NCBI GenBank assembly: GCA_016191245.1
Contig: JACPOY010000025.1
Coordinates: forward strand, 62,001-126,000
Length of the DNA stretch: 64,000 nt
Reading direction: 5' to 3'
From: Gammaproteobacteria bacterium
GTDB taxonomy: Bacteria; Pseudomonadota; Gammaproteobacteria; Berkiellales; Berkiellaceae
Below, in pieces: positions 37,865 to 47,581 of this stretch. The notes under the pieces were generated by a model. The model did no database searches. It had not been told where the DNA came from and saw only the letters and a program-made list of their open reading frames with translations. Within the stretch, counting starts at the first letter, position 1; every line of letters starts with the position of its first letter. Both the position numbers and the translations under genes were made by a program.

Positions 37865-39076
37865 CTATTTTCGTTGTATTAAATCTGCCCACTTCAAAGG
37901 TATAAAATTGCCATTTTTTAAAATGGTAGGTCTTACAGTTTTTAAAGCTTCATGATCGTTTTTATCGAAATATATTTTTTCATCAATACCAATATCAACA
38001 TTACGCATTTTTTCAAATGCATCAATTATTCCTTCACGTGTTAATGCGTTTTTCTCCGAAGCCAAGTAAAGTCCCATGACAAATAATTTTGCACAAAGAT
38101 ATCCTTCTAAAGAAATATAGTCTGGATTTGCTCCATCACCATATTTTTTTAAATCTTTTCGATATTCATCAATCGCAGGCAAAGGAGCATCAAGATCAGG
38201 CATGACCTGTGTGACAATTACCTTTTCATTTGTGCCCGCAAGATCGCGAGCTAAAGCTGTACTTCCTACAAATGAAACATTGAGAAAAATAGCATCGGGG
38301 AATTCTTTACTTGCAAGTTTAATAAATTTAGCTATTGGGCTATGTACTCCAATCATAATTATTGCTTTAGGAACAATGGAGGCATCCATCATATTAGCTA
38401 CAGCATTTTCAACATTAAGAGTATTACGAGTATAACGAGTAATTGGTAATTTTTCGGTGTTATCAAAACCCGCCCTTTTTAATGCGCTGATAGCACCTTG
38501 ATAACCAGCCATACCATAAGCATCATTTTGTAACAAAAAGGCAATTTCTTCAGGTTTAATGTCAATAGAAAGCAATCCTTGGATTATCTCTTGCATTTCA
38601 GATTCGTAACTTGAACGAAAATTAATGACATAACGATTCGGTGGTATTTTATGTAAAACTTGAGCGCCTGAAAATGCACCAAATAAAAGGAGTTTTTTTT
38701 CGTTAGCAATAGGAACACTAATCTCTGCTGTAGGAGTTCCTACATTGCCAATAACAGCTAACACTTGATGATTATCGGCTAAGTGACGCATATTGATGCC
38801 AGTTTGATGAGGTTCATATTGATCATCTAAAGCAATTAATATTAGCTTGCGCCCATCTACTCCGCCGTTTGCATTTACTTTGGAGAAATATACATTTATT
38901 CCTCGTTTTACTTCTTGCCCCAAAGTTTGAGAGGGGCCACTTAAAGCCGTGCTCATACCTATGGTAATAGGAAATTTTTCTGTTGGCAGAGTTTTTGTGT
39001 CAGTGGTTGGTGTTGCAAATACTAAAGGACTTATGACTAAAAAGGAGCATGCAATTTTATAAAATAAGATTTTCAT
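37865..39076 (-). CDS. Periplasmic binding protein, Leu/Ile/Val (type I fold) family
   Basis: A roughly 403-residue exported solute-binding protein. The signal peptide is MKILFYKIACSFLVISPLVF then AT. The core has the type I pattern ITIGMSTALSGPSQTLGQEVKRG-like opening, DDQYEPHQTGINMR, VIGNVGTPTAEISVPIAN and LLLFGAFSG. No ABC permease or ATPase genes are near; the next gene is a sensor kinase with a large periplasmic domain. A sensory rather than transport role is therefore likely (TorT-like; inference). I chose the ATG at 39076 because an extension to 39148 would bury the signal peptide. Confidence 0.88.
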   Translation of the reverse strand: MKILFYKIACSFLVISPLVFATPTTDTKTLPTEKFPITIGMSTALSGPSQTLGQEVKRGINVYFSKVNANGGVDGRKLILIALDDQYEPHQTGINMRHLADNHQVLAVIGNVGTPTAEISVPIANEKKLLLFGAFSGAQVLHKIPPNRYVINFRSSYESEMQEIIQGLLSIDIKPEEIAFLLQNDAYGMAGYQGAISALKRAGFDNTEKLPITRYTRNTLNVENAVANMMDASIVPKAIIMIGVHSPIAKFIKLASKEFPDAIFLNVSFVGSTALARDLAGTNEKVIVTQVMPDLDAPLPAIDEYRKDLKKYGDGANPDYISLEGYLCAKLFVMGLYLASEKNALTREGIIDAFEKMRNVDIGIDEKIYFDKNDHEALKTVRPTILKNGNFIPLKWADLIQRK

Positions 39077-39228
39077 AATAGATCCCAAACCGGATAAAAT
39101 GCATTTCAGGATAGAATTCCTTCTAGTTACTGCAATTCTCTCCAGCAATCACGTTACTGGTTTTATTGAAAATTTATCTGCTCCAATATGATAATAGTTA
39201 CTTTTTTTTCTAATAACCAGGAATTTAA

Positions 39229-41475
39229 TTACTTTGTATTTATTGTTTCTTGAGTGATAACATTATTTGCTCTAAGAAGTTCTTCGAAATCATGCGTTGT
39301 TAAAGGTTTACTAAAATAATAACCTTGAATATCATTGCATTCTTCATGTTGTAAGAAATTAAGCTGTTTTACTGTCTCCACACCTTCAGCCACGACGTCT
39401 AAATTCAAACTATGCGCTAATGCAATAATTGACTTGATAAGAATTTCATCGTTAGTATTTGCTGCGATGTTACTAACAAATGATTTGTCAATTTTCAGTC
39501 TGTCAATAGAAGCTTTTCTTAAATAACCTAAACTAGAATTTCCTGTCCCAAAATCATCGAGTGCTATTTTAACTCCTAGTTCTCTTATTTTAGAAATTAT
39601 CTGAACGATATCAGGACTGGAAAGCATGATATTTTCAGTGACTTCTATTTCTAAATATTCAGGTTTTAATCCCGACTCTTGTAATGCATCTTGAATTGTT
39701 TCAACAAAAGCTGATTGCTTAAGTTGTTGCGAAGCGACGTTTATAGCTATCCGAACAGGACCCAAGCCTTGATCTTGCCATGCTTTACATTGTTTACAAG
39801 CAGTTTTTAACACCCATTCACCAATAGCAACAATTAATCCGGATATTTCAGCCTGAGGAATAAAATCCATTGGAAGTACAACTCCTCTTTGAGGATGATT
39901 CCATCTTATTAGAGCTTCTGTGGCAACAACTTTTCCTGTAAAGGAATCATGTTGTGCTTGATAGGTGAGAAAAAATTCATTTTTAATTAAAGCTTGTCGC
40001 ATTTCTGATTCAATTTCCAAAAGTTTTAAAGAATCTTCGTTTAAATCCTTCATGTAAAATTGGAATTGATTCATCCCTTGTGCTTTAGAGCGATACATTG
40101 CAAGATCGGCATTTTGTAAAAGCACTTCTGGGTTGTCGCCATCATCAGGATATAAAGCAATACCTATGCTGGAAGAAATATTCAGCATTCTGTCGCCTAA
40201 CATGAAGGGGATTTTAAAGAGCTCTAGTATTTTATTTGCAATCGTGAACAGATGATCATCTTGATTTATATTTGAAATAACCAAGACAAATTCATCTCCT
40301 CCTAAACGTGCAAGCGTGTCACTAGCACGAAGAGAAGTAGTAAGGCGATTTGCAACCTCAATAAGAAGTTGATCGCCTGCATTATGGCCTAAACTATCAT
40401 TAATGAGCTTAAATCTATCGATATCAAGAAATAAAACGCCAAATTTAGATTTATTACGGTTTGAGACGGAAATTTCATGCTTAATTCGATCATAAAGAAG
40501 TATTCTATTAGGTAGATCTGTTAAAGCATCATGAGATGCTTGATGTTCAAGCTTCTTTTCAAGATAAAATCGTTTCGTTATATCTCTAAAGCTCCACACT
40601 CTTCCTATAGAGACGCCGTTAAGTTTATGAGGCTGCGAATACCGCTCAAAAACACGGCCGTCCTTAAAATTCAGTGTATCAATACTGACTTCATCCGTTT
40701 TATAAATATCATTTGTCGCTTTCATAAACATTTCTGGTGATTGTAATTGATCAAGTACATATTCCAAAAGTATGGCATCTTCCTTTGTCTGAATAGCAGA
40801 TTCAGGTATATTCCACATTGATAAAAAGCTAGCATTATAATCTACAATTTTACCAAGGTTACTAACAATGAGGATCCCATCTGTAGATGATTCAATAGTG
40901 GATCTTATTAGAGATAAGGATTCTTGCAATGATTGGGTGCGTTGTTCAACGGTTTTTTCAAGAAATTCAGCACGGTGTTTTAATTCTTGCATCAGTTGCC
41001 ATTTTTTGACTAAAGCACAAGCAAGCTGACGCACAGTAACATTATCAAAAGGCTTCTTTAATATGAGAAGATTATCGGTCATGCCTAAATTTTCTACGGT
41101 TTCTTCCCAGCTATAATCAGAAAAGGCTGTGCAGATAACGATTTGAATATTCGGATCTATCTGCCAGATATGTTTTATCGTTTCAATTCCATCCCAGCCA
41201 GGTGGCATACGTACATCAACGAATGCCAGCGCATAAGGATTACCTTCATTTAGCGCCTGTTCAATCCGATCAACCCCTTCTTTACCTTGAGTCGCCGTAT
41301 CAATTTTAAAGTATGGTAAAACAATTGAATTTGCTTCTTTTTCGTCAAATAATTCCAAATCCAATTTATCCAATTCATTAGAGATTTGTGGGGTAGTTAA
41401 TATCTTAATAAAATCTTGATGAATAGTTGGATTATCATCAATAATAAGAATTCTTAAATCATTGGTTGCGTTCAT
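39229..41475 (-). CDS. Receiver-PAS-GGDEF-EAL response regulator (second copy)
   Basis: A 748-residue paralogue of the protein at 31806-34040 with the same domain order. Receiver 1-160 (LIIDDNPTIHQDFIKILT; FVDVRMPPGWDG), PAS about 195-300, GGDEF with I-site RASD-TLARL-GGDEF, EAL with EALIRWNHPQRG, EVTEN, DDFGTGNSS and AEGVET. All signature residues for both cyclase and phosphodiesterase are retained. Its start overlaps the upstream kinase by 17 bases, which itself overlaps the FIST gene: a three-gene coupled unit. Confidence 0.93.
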   Translation of the reverse strand: MNATNDLRILIIDDNPTIHQDFIKILTTPQISNELDKLDLELFDEKEANSIVLPYFKIDTATQGKEGVDRIEQALNEGNPYALAFVDVRMPPGWDGIETIKHIWQIDPNIQIVICTAFSDYSWEETVENLGMTDNLLILKKPFDNVTVRQLACALVKKWQLMQELKHRAEFLEKTVEQRTQSLQESLSLIRSTIESSTDGILIVSNLGKIVDYNASFLSMWNIPESAIQTKEDAILLEYVLDQLQSPEMFMKATNDIYKTDEVSIDTLNFKDGRVFERYSQPHKLNGVSIGRVWSFRDITKRFYLEKKLEHQASHDALTDLPNRILLYDRIKHEISVSNRNKSKFGVLFLDIDRFKLINDSLGHNAGDQLLIEVANRLTTSLRASDTLARLGGDEFVLVISNINQDDHLFTIANKILELFKIPFMLGDRMLNISSSIGIALYPDDGDNPEVLLQNADLAMYRSKAQGMNQFQFYMKDLNEDSLKLLEIESEMRQALIKNEFFLTYQAQHDSFTGKVVATEALIRWNHPQRGVVLPMDFIPQAEISGLIVAIGEWVLKTACKQCKAWQDQGLGPVRIAINVASQQLKQSAFVETIQDALQESGLKPEYLEIEVTENIMLSSPDIVQIISKIRELGVKIALDDFGTGNSSLGYLRKASIDRLKIDKSFVSNIAANTNDEILIKSIIALAHSLNLDVVAEGVETVKQLNFLQHEECNDIQGYYFSKPLTTHDFEELLRANNVITQETINTK

Positions 41476-42910
41476 AACTCCTCACTTCTTGCTGACTAAC
41501 AGGAATTCTTAATATGAAAGTAGCGCCGAATCCAAGACCTTCACTTGTAACCTGTAAATCACCACCCATTTCTTTTGCGAACAAAGCACTTGAGTGCAAA
41601 CCAAAGCCATGACCCTCCTTTTTGCTGGTATAGCCAAAAGCAAATATTTTAGTTTGATTTTCCTTAGAAATACCGATGCCATTGTCTTTCACTATGATTT
41701 CAATTTGCTTATTTTCAGACTCATGTGCAGAAATAGTAATTTCTTTAACAGCTAATTTTTTATTCTCTTCCGTTGCTTCCTCAGCATTATGAATGAGATT
41801 CACTAATATCTGCAGCAACTTGGCTTTATCTGTTTCAATAAAGCGATAAAAATCATAATAGTCTTTAATAATTTTAATATTATTATTTTGAGCTGTTCCA
41901 GCGCACATTTGTAATGCAAGATCGAGAACTTCTGGTATAAATATTTTTTCAACAACTGACGCGGAGTTTGCAACGTTTTGCTGTACAGAAACTATATCCT
42001 TAATATGATTTAAGTGCACATTTAAATTAGATATTTCGGTTTTAATTTTTACTTGCTCTGATTTTACAACAGATGACGAAGCAACAAGATATTTGGGTAT
42101 TAATTTACCTTTTTCATCTGTTGTTAAAAACGTATCAAGTGCTGTCATATGACCTGCCATTAAATCAATCGCTTTCAGAACTTTGTCAATATAAGGCTGA
42201 CTTACAGTTTCTTTTAATATATTTAAGGAGACGTTGGCGCTATTTAGAATATTTCCTAAATTATGTAATATACTTGTCGCAATCTCAGCCATGCCGGCAA
42301 ATCGTGCTGCTGAAACAATTTGTTGATTTAATTGTAGGATTTTTTCTTCTGATTCTTTGCGTTTAGTAATTTCCATCGCTATTCCCTCAATGTCTTCAAT
42401 GACACCGTCCTTATTTGCTATTGGGTGGCAAATAATAAGGAACCATAGAAATTTTTTGTTTGGCATTATCATTCTAACTTCACATTCTTCATCAAGACCT
42501 TTATTAAAGGAATTGTTAATCATTTCCATAAAACGAGCGTTGTCATGACGATGAATATTTTGTTGTACTTGTTCAAAAGTGCGAAAACGAATTGATGGAT
42601 CCAAGCCAAATATGTCATAAAACTCTTTTGAGACAGTCATTTTGTTGTTTGGTCTATTAAAATGCCAACGTCCAATATGAGCTAAGCGTTGCGCGCTTTC
42701 CAGTTTTTTGGTAAGGTCCATTGATTCGCGAGAAGCAATTTCACTGGAACGTTCAAGAATATATCGTTCTTGTTCAGTATCCATGTAATGATGATTTAAC
42801 CGTGCAATAAATTGTTGCCATTGTTCAAGATCCGACGGTAAGATAGTAGATGACAATCCGTATTTCACAAGATGTTTGTCTAAATCTTTGTTTAAAGTGT
42901 TATCACTCAT
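41459..42910 (-). CDS. Soluble PAS histidine kinase with HNLGN-type H-box (second copy)
   Basis: A 483-residue cytoplasmic kinase, paralogous to 34037-35413. N-terminal coiled segment, PAS (about 85-205, ending IEGIAMEITKRKESEE), H-box SILHNLGNILNSANVS (His near 217), HATPase_c with LVNLIHNAEEA, DNGIGIS and GHGFGLHSSALFA. It overlaps the FIST gene upstream by 8 bases and the receiver-GGDEF-EAL gene downstream by 17, so the probable order is FIST signal, kinase, cyclic-di-GMP output. Confidence 0.9.
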   Translation of the reverse strand: MSDNTLNKDLDKHLVKYGLSSTILPSDLEQWQQFIARLNHHYMDTEQERYILERSSEIASRESMDLTKKLESAQRLAHIGRWHFNRPNNKMTVSKEFYDIFGLDPSIRFRTFEQVQQNIHRHDNARFMEMINNSFNKGLDEECEVRMIMPNKKFLWFLIICHPIANKDGVIEDIEGIAMEITKRKESEEKILQLNQQIVSAARFAGMAEIATSILHNLGNILNSANVSLNILKETVSQPYIDKVLKAIDLMAGHMTALDTFLTTDEKGKLIPKYLVASSSVVKSEQVKIKTEISNLNVHLNHIKDIVSVQQNVANSASVVEKIFIPEVLDLALQMCAGTAQNNNIKIIKDYYDFYRFIETDKAKLLQILVNLIHNAEEATEENKKLAVKEITISAHESENKQIEIIVKDNGIGISKENQTKIFAFGYTSKKEGHGFGLHSSALFAKEMGGDLQVTSEGLGFGATFILRIPVSQQEVRSYERNQ

Positions 42911-44057
42911 AAAATGTCGTTACCGTCATTGTTTGATTATGTAAACTACAATCACCAGTTGCATAGGGTGACAATTCACCATAAGAATAAAATCCAATCT
43001 GTATCGTTCCTGGGGGAAAATGTTCTAGCATCGATTTGGTTTCTTCCTCAATTCGCTCACCTAATAGTAATCTTCTGCCGACACAGCTTACCGCAATGGC
43101 AAGTATGGGGGCTTGGAGCTTATTATCTTCATTAAAAATCATATGATATGCCACATCACCTGCTTCACTTGCACTGGCGATTAATCTGTCAAAATTAGAA
43201 CGCATTAACTGGGCAAGTGAACCTTGAGGAATGTCTCCTGCAAAAGTAAGTGATTGTGCTGTTTCATCTACGGCAAGAATAGTTCGTACTAATTGATTGG
43301 TATCTTTAGAATTTTTTCTTATAGCAAGAGGGTAGAGCAATCCTGTTGCAGGTAAACCAGCAGCTTTTTCACCAAGATATTCTTTGTAGAGTGCTAATGC
43401 TGGCTTATTATCAAGTTCATATAAAACATTATTTTTAGAATAGGTTACTAAACGCTCTGGTCCAAAAACATCCCATCCACCGCGGGAGGCATGGCCGATT
43501 TGAATTTTATCGCCATAAAAGCCAATCGCGACAATATTGTTGGTTAAAATGTCACCATTATATAGAACCCAAGTTCTTTTAAAATCTTTTCCGTCACCGG
43601 CAAGGCCACCTGTGATGACAATATCTTTATTGCCTAATTTGTTTAATCCTTTTACGAGCTCAGAGCCATTTACGCGTAAACCATCGGATAATACAAAAAT
43701 ACCACGTAGAGTATTTTTATTAAGAGCTTGAGCAATTTTTTCACCAGCTTGCAAGGAATCTTCAGAAGTTAAAATCTCTTGTCTTGTAATTTCAAGCAAG
43801 GTTTGTTCAAACTTAATAATCGCTACTGAAATACTTTTATCAAGAATATGCTCGCCTAATATTTCACCCGCACTTGAACATCCGATGATTTTTGAGTTCG
43901 GATAATGTTGAATAAGCTCATGGATAGGCTTTACATTTTCAAAATACTCAGATGCTGCAAATACAAGAATAAGTGTATTTGGCGAATCTAGTAATGGAAA
44001 CCTGTCTGACCAACCACTGTTCGAATGTTCATTATAGATTAATGTTTGAATCTCCAT
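42903..44057 (-). CDS. FIST domain sensory protein
   Basis: A 384-residue cytoplasmic protein made of FIST_N (about 30-225: GCSSAGEILGEHI, ITGGLAGDGKDFKRTWV, GFYGDKIQIGHASRGGW) and FIST_C (about 225-365: LPATGLLYPLAIRK, ILAIAVSCVGRRLLLGERIE, GFYSYGELSP). FIST domains are proposed small-ligand, possibly amino-acid, sensors that accompany signalling proteins. It heads a coupled unit with a histidine kinase and a GGDEF-EAL regulator. GAGG precedes the ATG. Confidence 0.94.
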   Translation of the reverse strand: MEIQTLIYNEHSNSGWSDRFPLLDSPNTLILVFAASEYFENVKPIHELIQHYPNSKIIGCSSAGEILGEHILDKSISVAIIKFEQTLLEITRQEILTSEDSLQAGEKIAQALNKNTLRGIFVLSDGLRVNGSELVKGLNKLGNKDIVITGGLAGDGKDFKRTWVLYNGDILTNNIVAIGFYGDKIQIGHASRGGWDVFGPERLVTYSKNNVLYELDNKPALALYKEYLGEKAAGLPATGLLYPLAIRKNSKDTNQLVRTILAVDETAQSLTFAGDIPQGSLAQLMRSNFDRLIASASEAGDVAYHMIFNEDNKLQAPILAIAVSCVGRRLLLGERIEEETKSMLEHFPPGTIQIGFYSYGELSPYATGDCSLHNQTMTVTTFYE

Positions 44058-44193
44058 TTTTAATCCTCAATTTATAGCTTTTACATTAGGTTAGAGCAAG
44101 ATTTGATCGCTAAAGTTCAATTTTAGTTGCTTGATATGATTTTAGACTAAAGGGATATTAATAAAAGTATGCACAGGTGTGCACTGTCAAAGC

Positions 44194-46647
44194 TTATCGT
44201 TGCGAGCGACTCAAATCTGATCTTTGCAAAGATATTCTTCTATTGAAGTGATCTACCTCTGGAAAGTGATAATTATTCTTTTCAAATAGTAAAATGCAAA
44301 TATCAACAGCTTTGGGGTCGAGCTTTAACCCGCGCATTTTCCTAATTTCATTTAAAGCAATACCAACGCCAAAGGCAGGACGATAAGGGCGATGTGAGGC
44401 CATGGCCTCAACAATATCAGCAACAGTCAAAATTTTTGATTCCAGCATAATTTCGTTACCTTTTAATCCAAAAGGATAGCCAGAACCATCAAGATATTCA
44501 TGATGTTGATGCACAATTTCAGCAATGGGTCCTGGAAACTCAATATCTTTTAATACTTGGTAACCAATCTCAGGATGAGTTTTTACTAAAGCAAACTCAG
44601 CTGCAGTGAGCTTATAAGGTTTACTTAATATTTCTGAAGGCACTGTTATTTTGCCAATATCATGTACACAAGCTGCTAAATCCAACCAATGAATGCGTTC
44701 AGGATCAAGCCCATATTCTTCTGCGATGGCTACCGCTAAATCGGCTACGCGTTTTTGATGGCCTGAGGTAAAAGGATCTCGATATTCTAGCATGGAACCT
44801 AATGCGGTAATGGTATTTTGCAAAGAGTTCTGTAGTTTAATCGCTTGTTGTTCTTTTACCAGCAAACTGCCTTCATAGGCTGTTTGTGTACGACGATGCT
44901 CAATGCCTAAAATAATATTTTGTCCTAGTTCTTGAAACATACGAATTTCAGTATCTTTGAAAGCATCTAGAACTTGAGAATAAATTGCTAAAACAAATCC
45001 TACTTTATCATGGGATGCCAGAGGTACAGCTAAAATTGAACGAATGTTATTTTCTTTCAATAATTGTAAAGGTAAATTTGATGAAGTTGCTTTAGTTTGG
45101 TAATTAATATTTTGAATTTCTGGATTTTTTGAGAATACAGATTTTAAAATACAGTCTTGGCCGGGTATTTCAGAAGATAGCATATCTTGGTTATAGTATA
45201 TCATGTGGCCATTTCCAGAGAGGGTGTATATTTTTATCGGCTGATTAACATTATCGGTTACATCTAAAACACAACAAACTGGATAGAGCTCATTTTGATT
45301 GGTGATGGATTCACAGCAAGATTGAATTAATTCAATTTCTGAAGTAGAGCGTGAAATGGCTGAATTACCATTACTTAATGCAAACAAGGCCCAATTTAAG
45401 CGACGTAAATTTTCCTCAATACGCTTTCTGTCTGTAATATTGACAGCAACACCCATAATTTGAGTGATGACACCTTTTTCGCAACGTATAGGAACTAATG
45501 TTGTTGCAAAATACTTTGTACCGGCAGGAAAGGCTAGCTCAATATCTAAATGAATAGACTTATTTTCACGGATACAGCGGTTAAGTGAAGCTATCATGCG
45601 TTGACCCGTTTCATTAGGAAATAATTCGCTAAGCGGTTTTTCGATAAGAGAATTATGAGGCAATCCAATGTTGGATTCAGCCATGGGGTTAAGGCGTATA
45701 AATTTATACTCCTTGTTAGGTAATGCTGCAATAATGAACATGCTGTCAGAATTATTTTCGAACATCTCATCGAATTGTATTTGATAACGTTGAGATTCTT
45801 TCTCTAATGAATGTTGCAATAACTTTGCTTCAGTTATGTTTCGTTTTCTTGACCATAGACCTACAACGCATTCATTTTCAATTTCAAAAAATGTATGATT
45901 AAGAAACCATATATCTTGTCCATTTTTAACTATTTCATGTGTTTCAATATTATCTGCTCTAAAGTTATTTTTCATTATGTAGTTTAACATATTCAGATTT
46001 GTTTCGTTTTTCCCAATACGATCACCTAGCGTTTGTTTATTTATTAAATCTTCCTTTGTTAGTCCAAATATTTCTGTATAGATGGGATTGCAATCTTTAA
46101 CAGGAATTTTTTCTAGTTTGTTGATAAAGTCATCGAGAGGAAGATGTATAGATATTGGTTCTACAGGTTTATAAAATATAATAGCTTCTTTGATATCTTG
46201 AAAATGATATTTATCTTCAGATCTTCTTAGTTTATTTTCAAGTTTGACATCATCTTGATATTTAGTATCGGACAACAAATTGTATTTTAGTATATCAATC
46301 GGCGTGATGATGCAATGATATTTTTGATCTTCAACCAGCACTAAATAATCTAAATTTTTATCTATCATCAAATGTAGAATTTCATCTTCGTTTACAACTG
46401 ATGTTACTACTTGTGCTGTCGTTCTAATGGCTTCTTCGCAAGTAATTTGATTATATGTGTCGGGCTGCTTGATGATAACCGCAATATCTTGTGGAGATAT
46501 GATGCCCACAAACCTATTGTTTTTTTCAATAATAATATAGGGGTTGCTTTTTTGGGATTGAAAAATATCGATAGCTGAAGAGATATGTGCACCTGCTTTG
46601 CATACAATAAAATTCATATTGCACACTTCAGTGAGGGTTGCTGTCAT
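44194..46647 (-). CDS. CBS-PAS-PAS-GAF-HD-GYP protein (cyclic di-GMP phosphodiesterase)
   Basis: An 817-residue soluble sensor-effector. Residues 1-125 are a CBS pair, followed by two PAS domains (about 165-275 and 290-405, the second ending GVAVNITDRKRIEENL), a GAF domain (about 420-575, SILAVPLASHDKVGFVLAIY), and HD-GYP (about 610-795) with HDIGK near 662, HPEIGYQVL, HHEYLDGSGYP near 715 and VADIVEAMASHRPYRP. All HD-GYP signature residues are present, so cyclic-di-GMP hydrolysis is expected. It is transcribed toward the FIST module 136 bases away. Confidence 0.93.
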   Translation of the reverse strand: MTATLTEVCNMNFIVCKAGAHISSAIDIFQSQKSNPYIIIEKNNRFVGIISPQDIAVIIKQPDTYNQITCEEAIRTTAQVVTSVVNEDEILHLMIDKNLDYLVLVEDQKYHCIITPIDILKYNLLSDTKYQDDVKLENKLRRSEDKYHFQDIKEAIIFYKPVEPISIHLPLDDFINKLEKIPVKDCNPIYTEIFGLTKEDLINKQTLGDRIGKNETNLNMLNYIMKNNFRADNIETHEIVKNGQDIWFLNHTFFEIENECVVGLWSRKRNITEAKLLQHSLEKESQRYQIQFDEMFENNSDSMFIIAALPNKEYKFIRLNPMAESNIGLPHNSLIEKPLSELFPNETGQRMIASLNRCIRENKSIHLDIELAFPAGTKYFATTLVPIRCEKGVITQIMGVAVNITDRKRIEENLRRLNWALFALSNGNSAISRSTSEIELIQSCCESITNQNELYPVCCVLDVTDNVNQPIKIYTLSGNGHMIYYNQDMLSSEIPGQDCILKSVFSKNPEIQNINYQTKATSSNLPLQLLKENNIRSILAVPLASHDKVGFVLAIYSQVLDAFKDTEIRMFQELGQNIILGIEHRRTQTAYEGSLLVKEQQAIKLQNSLQNTITALGSMLEYRDPFTSGHQKRVADLAVAIAEEYGLDPERIHWLDLAACVHDIGKITVPSEILSKPYKLTAAEFALVKTHPEIGYQVLKDIEFPGPIAEIVHQHHEYLDGSGYPFGLKGNEIMLESKILTVADIVEAMASHRPYRPAFGVGIALNEIRKMRGLKLDPKAVDICILLFEKNNYHFPEVDHFNRRISLQRSDLSRSQR

Positions 46648-46750
46648 ATTTACCTCTTAGGTGTATAGCATTACACCTTTTTATTGAATATGACAGCTTA
46701 TATTTAGCTTAAGTTCAAATTTTACTGACCTATTATTAACCTAAAGTGTT

Positions 46751-47437
46751 TTACTTCCATCTAGGTCGATTATCAATATCATCCAATTCCTTTTCCATTT
46801 TACTAGTACTATGGCTTTTACTACTTGTTACAGGAGCAATGCTAGGTAAATAGGCTTTAGTTGGCGTTTCATATTCAACTTCTTCTGCAATGGATGTAAG
46901 CGACAAACTGGATAGTCCAAAACGCACATTTGCCAATCGTGATGTGCAAGCTGTTTGAATAGACATTTTTCTATTGAGAGAGCTATACATTTTTTCGGCA
47001 AGCTCTACGTATTTTTTATCAAAGCATTCATTTTGAATGATAGTGCTTAAAGCGCTTTGCGCTAAAGTTAAATAATGAAATTGTGGTGAATCTTCTTCCA
47101 TTACTTCGACTAAACCAATTTTAGGAGCCATCTCTTTTAAAAAAGCGATGAGTTTATTATCAACTTTTGGAAAAACCAGCTCGCGAATAATGTTTGGAAT
47201 TTCGCTTGGGTTATTATTATTGTCTAAATCAAATTCTTCTTTAGATGCGGATATTTTGGCCAGCATTTGAATAATCATTTTCTGCGTAGGCTGATTAATT
47301 GCCCATAAACAAAATAGAGCAGGGCTAACGCCAATTGGATCAGTTTCTAAAACATCAATTTTCGAAGCTAAAGTACTAGCATTGACACTATCACCCTTAG
47401 TAACAGCCAAACAAAATTTAATTTGTAGATCTTTCAT
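46751..47437 (-). CDS. Hypothetical protein, 228 aa
   Basis: I do not recognise this protein. It starts MKDLQIKFCLAVTKGDSVNA after an AGG site. Residues 1-60 have an ankyrin-like or HEAT-like helical look (ALFCLWAINQPTQKMIIQML), 60-160 are helical, and the last 60 residues are Ser/Thr/Pro-rich and disordered, ending in DDIDNRPRWK. No signal peptide. A soluble, possibly host-directed protein, but this is only composition-based. Confidence 0.6.
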   Translation of the reverse strand: MKDLQIKFCLAVTKGDSVNASTLASKIDVLETDPIGVSPALFCLWAINQPTQKMIIQMLAKISASKEEFDLDNNNNPSEIPNIIRELVFPKVDNKLIAFLKEMAPKIGLVEVMEEDSPQFHYLTLAQSALSTIIQNECFDKKYVELAEKMYSSLNRKMSIQTACTSRLANVRFGLSSLSLTSIAEEVEYETPTKAYLPSIAPVTSSKSHSTSKMEKELDDIDNRPRWK

Positions 47438-47581
47438 TCGTTTGAACCTTTTCAGTATATGAGAAGAGTTCGCATTCTAGCATAATGGTGTCGTTAAATA
47501 ATATAGGGAAGTTTTCCCCCTTTTGCTTCAAAAAGGGGGAAATGTTTTTAGAAAAGAAGATTGGAGAAATATGAGGAGAGA

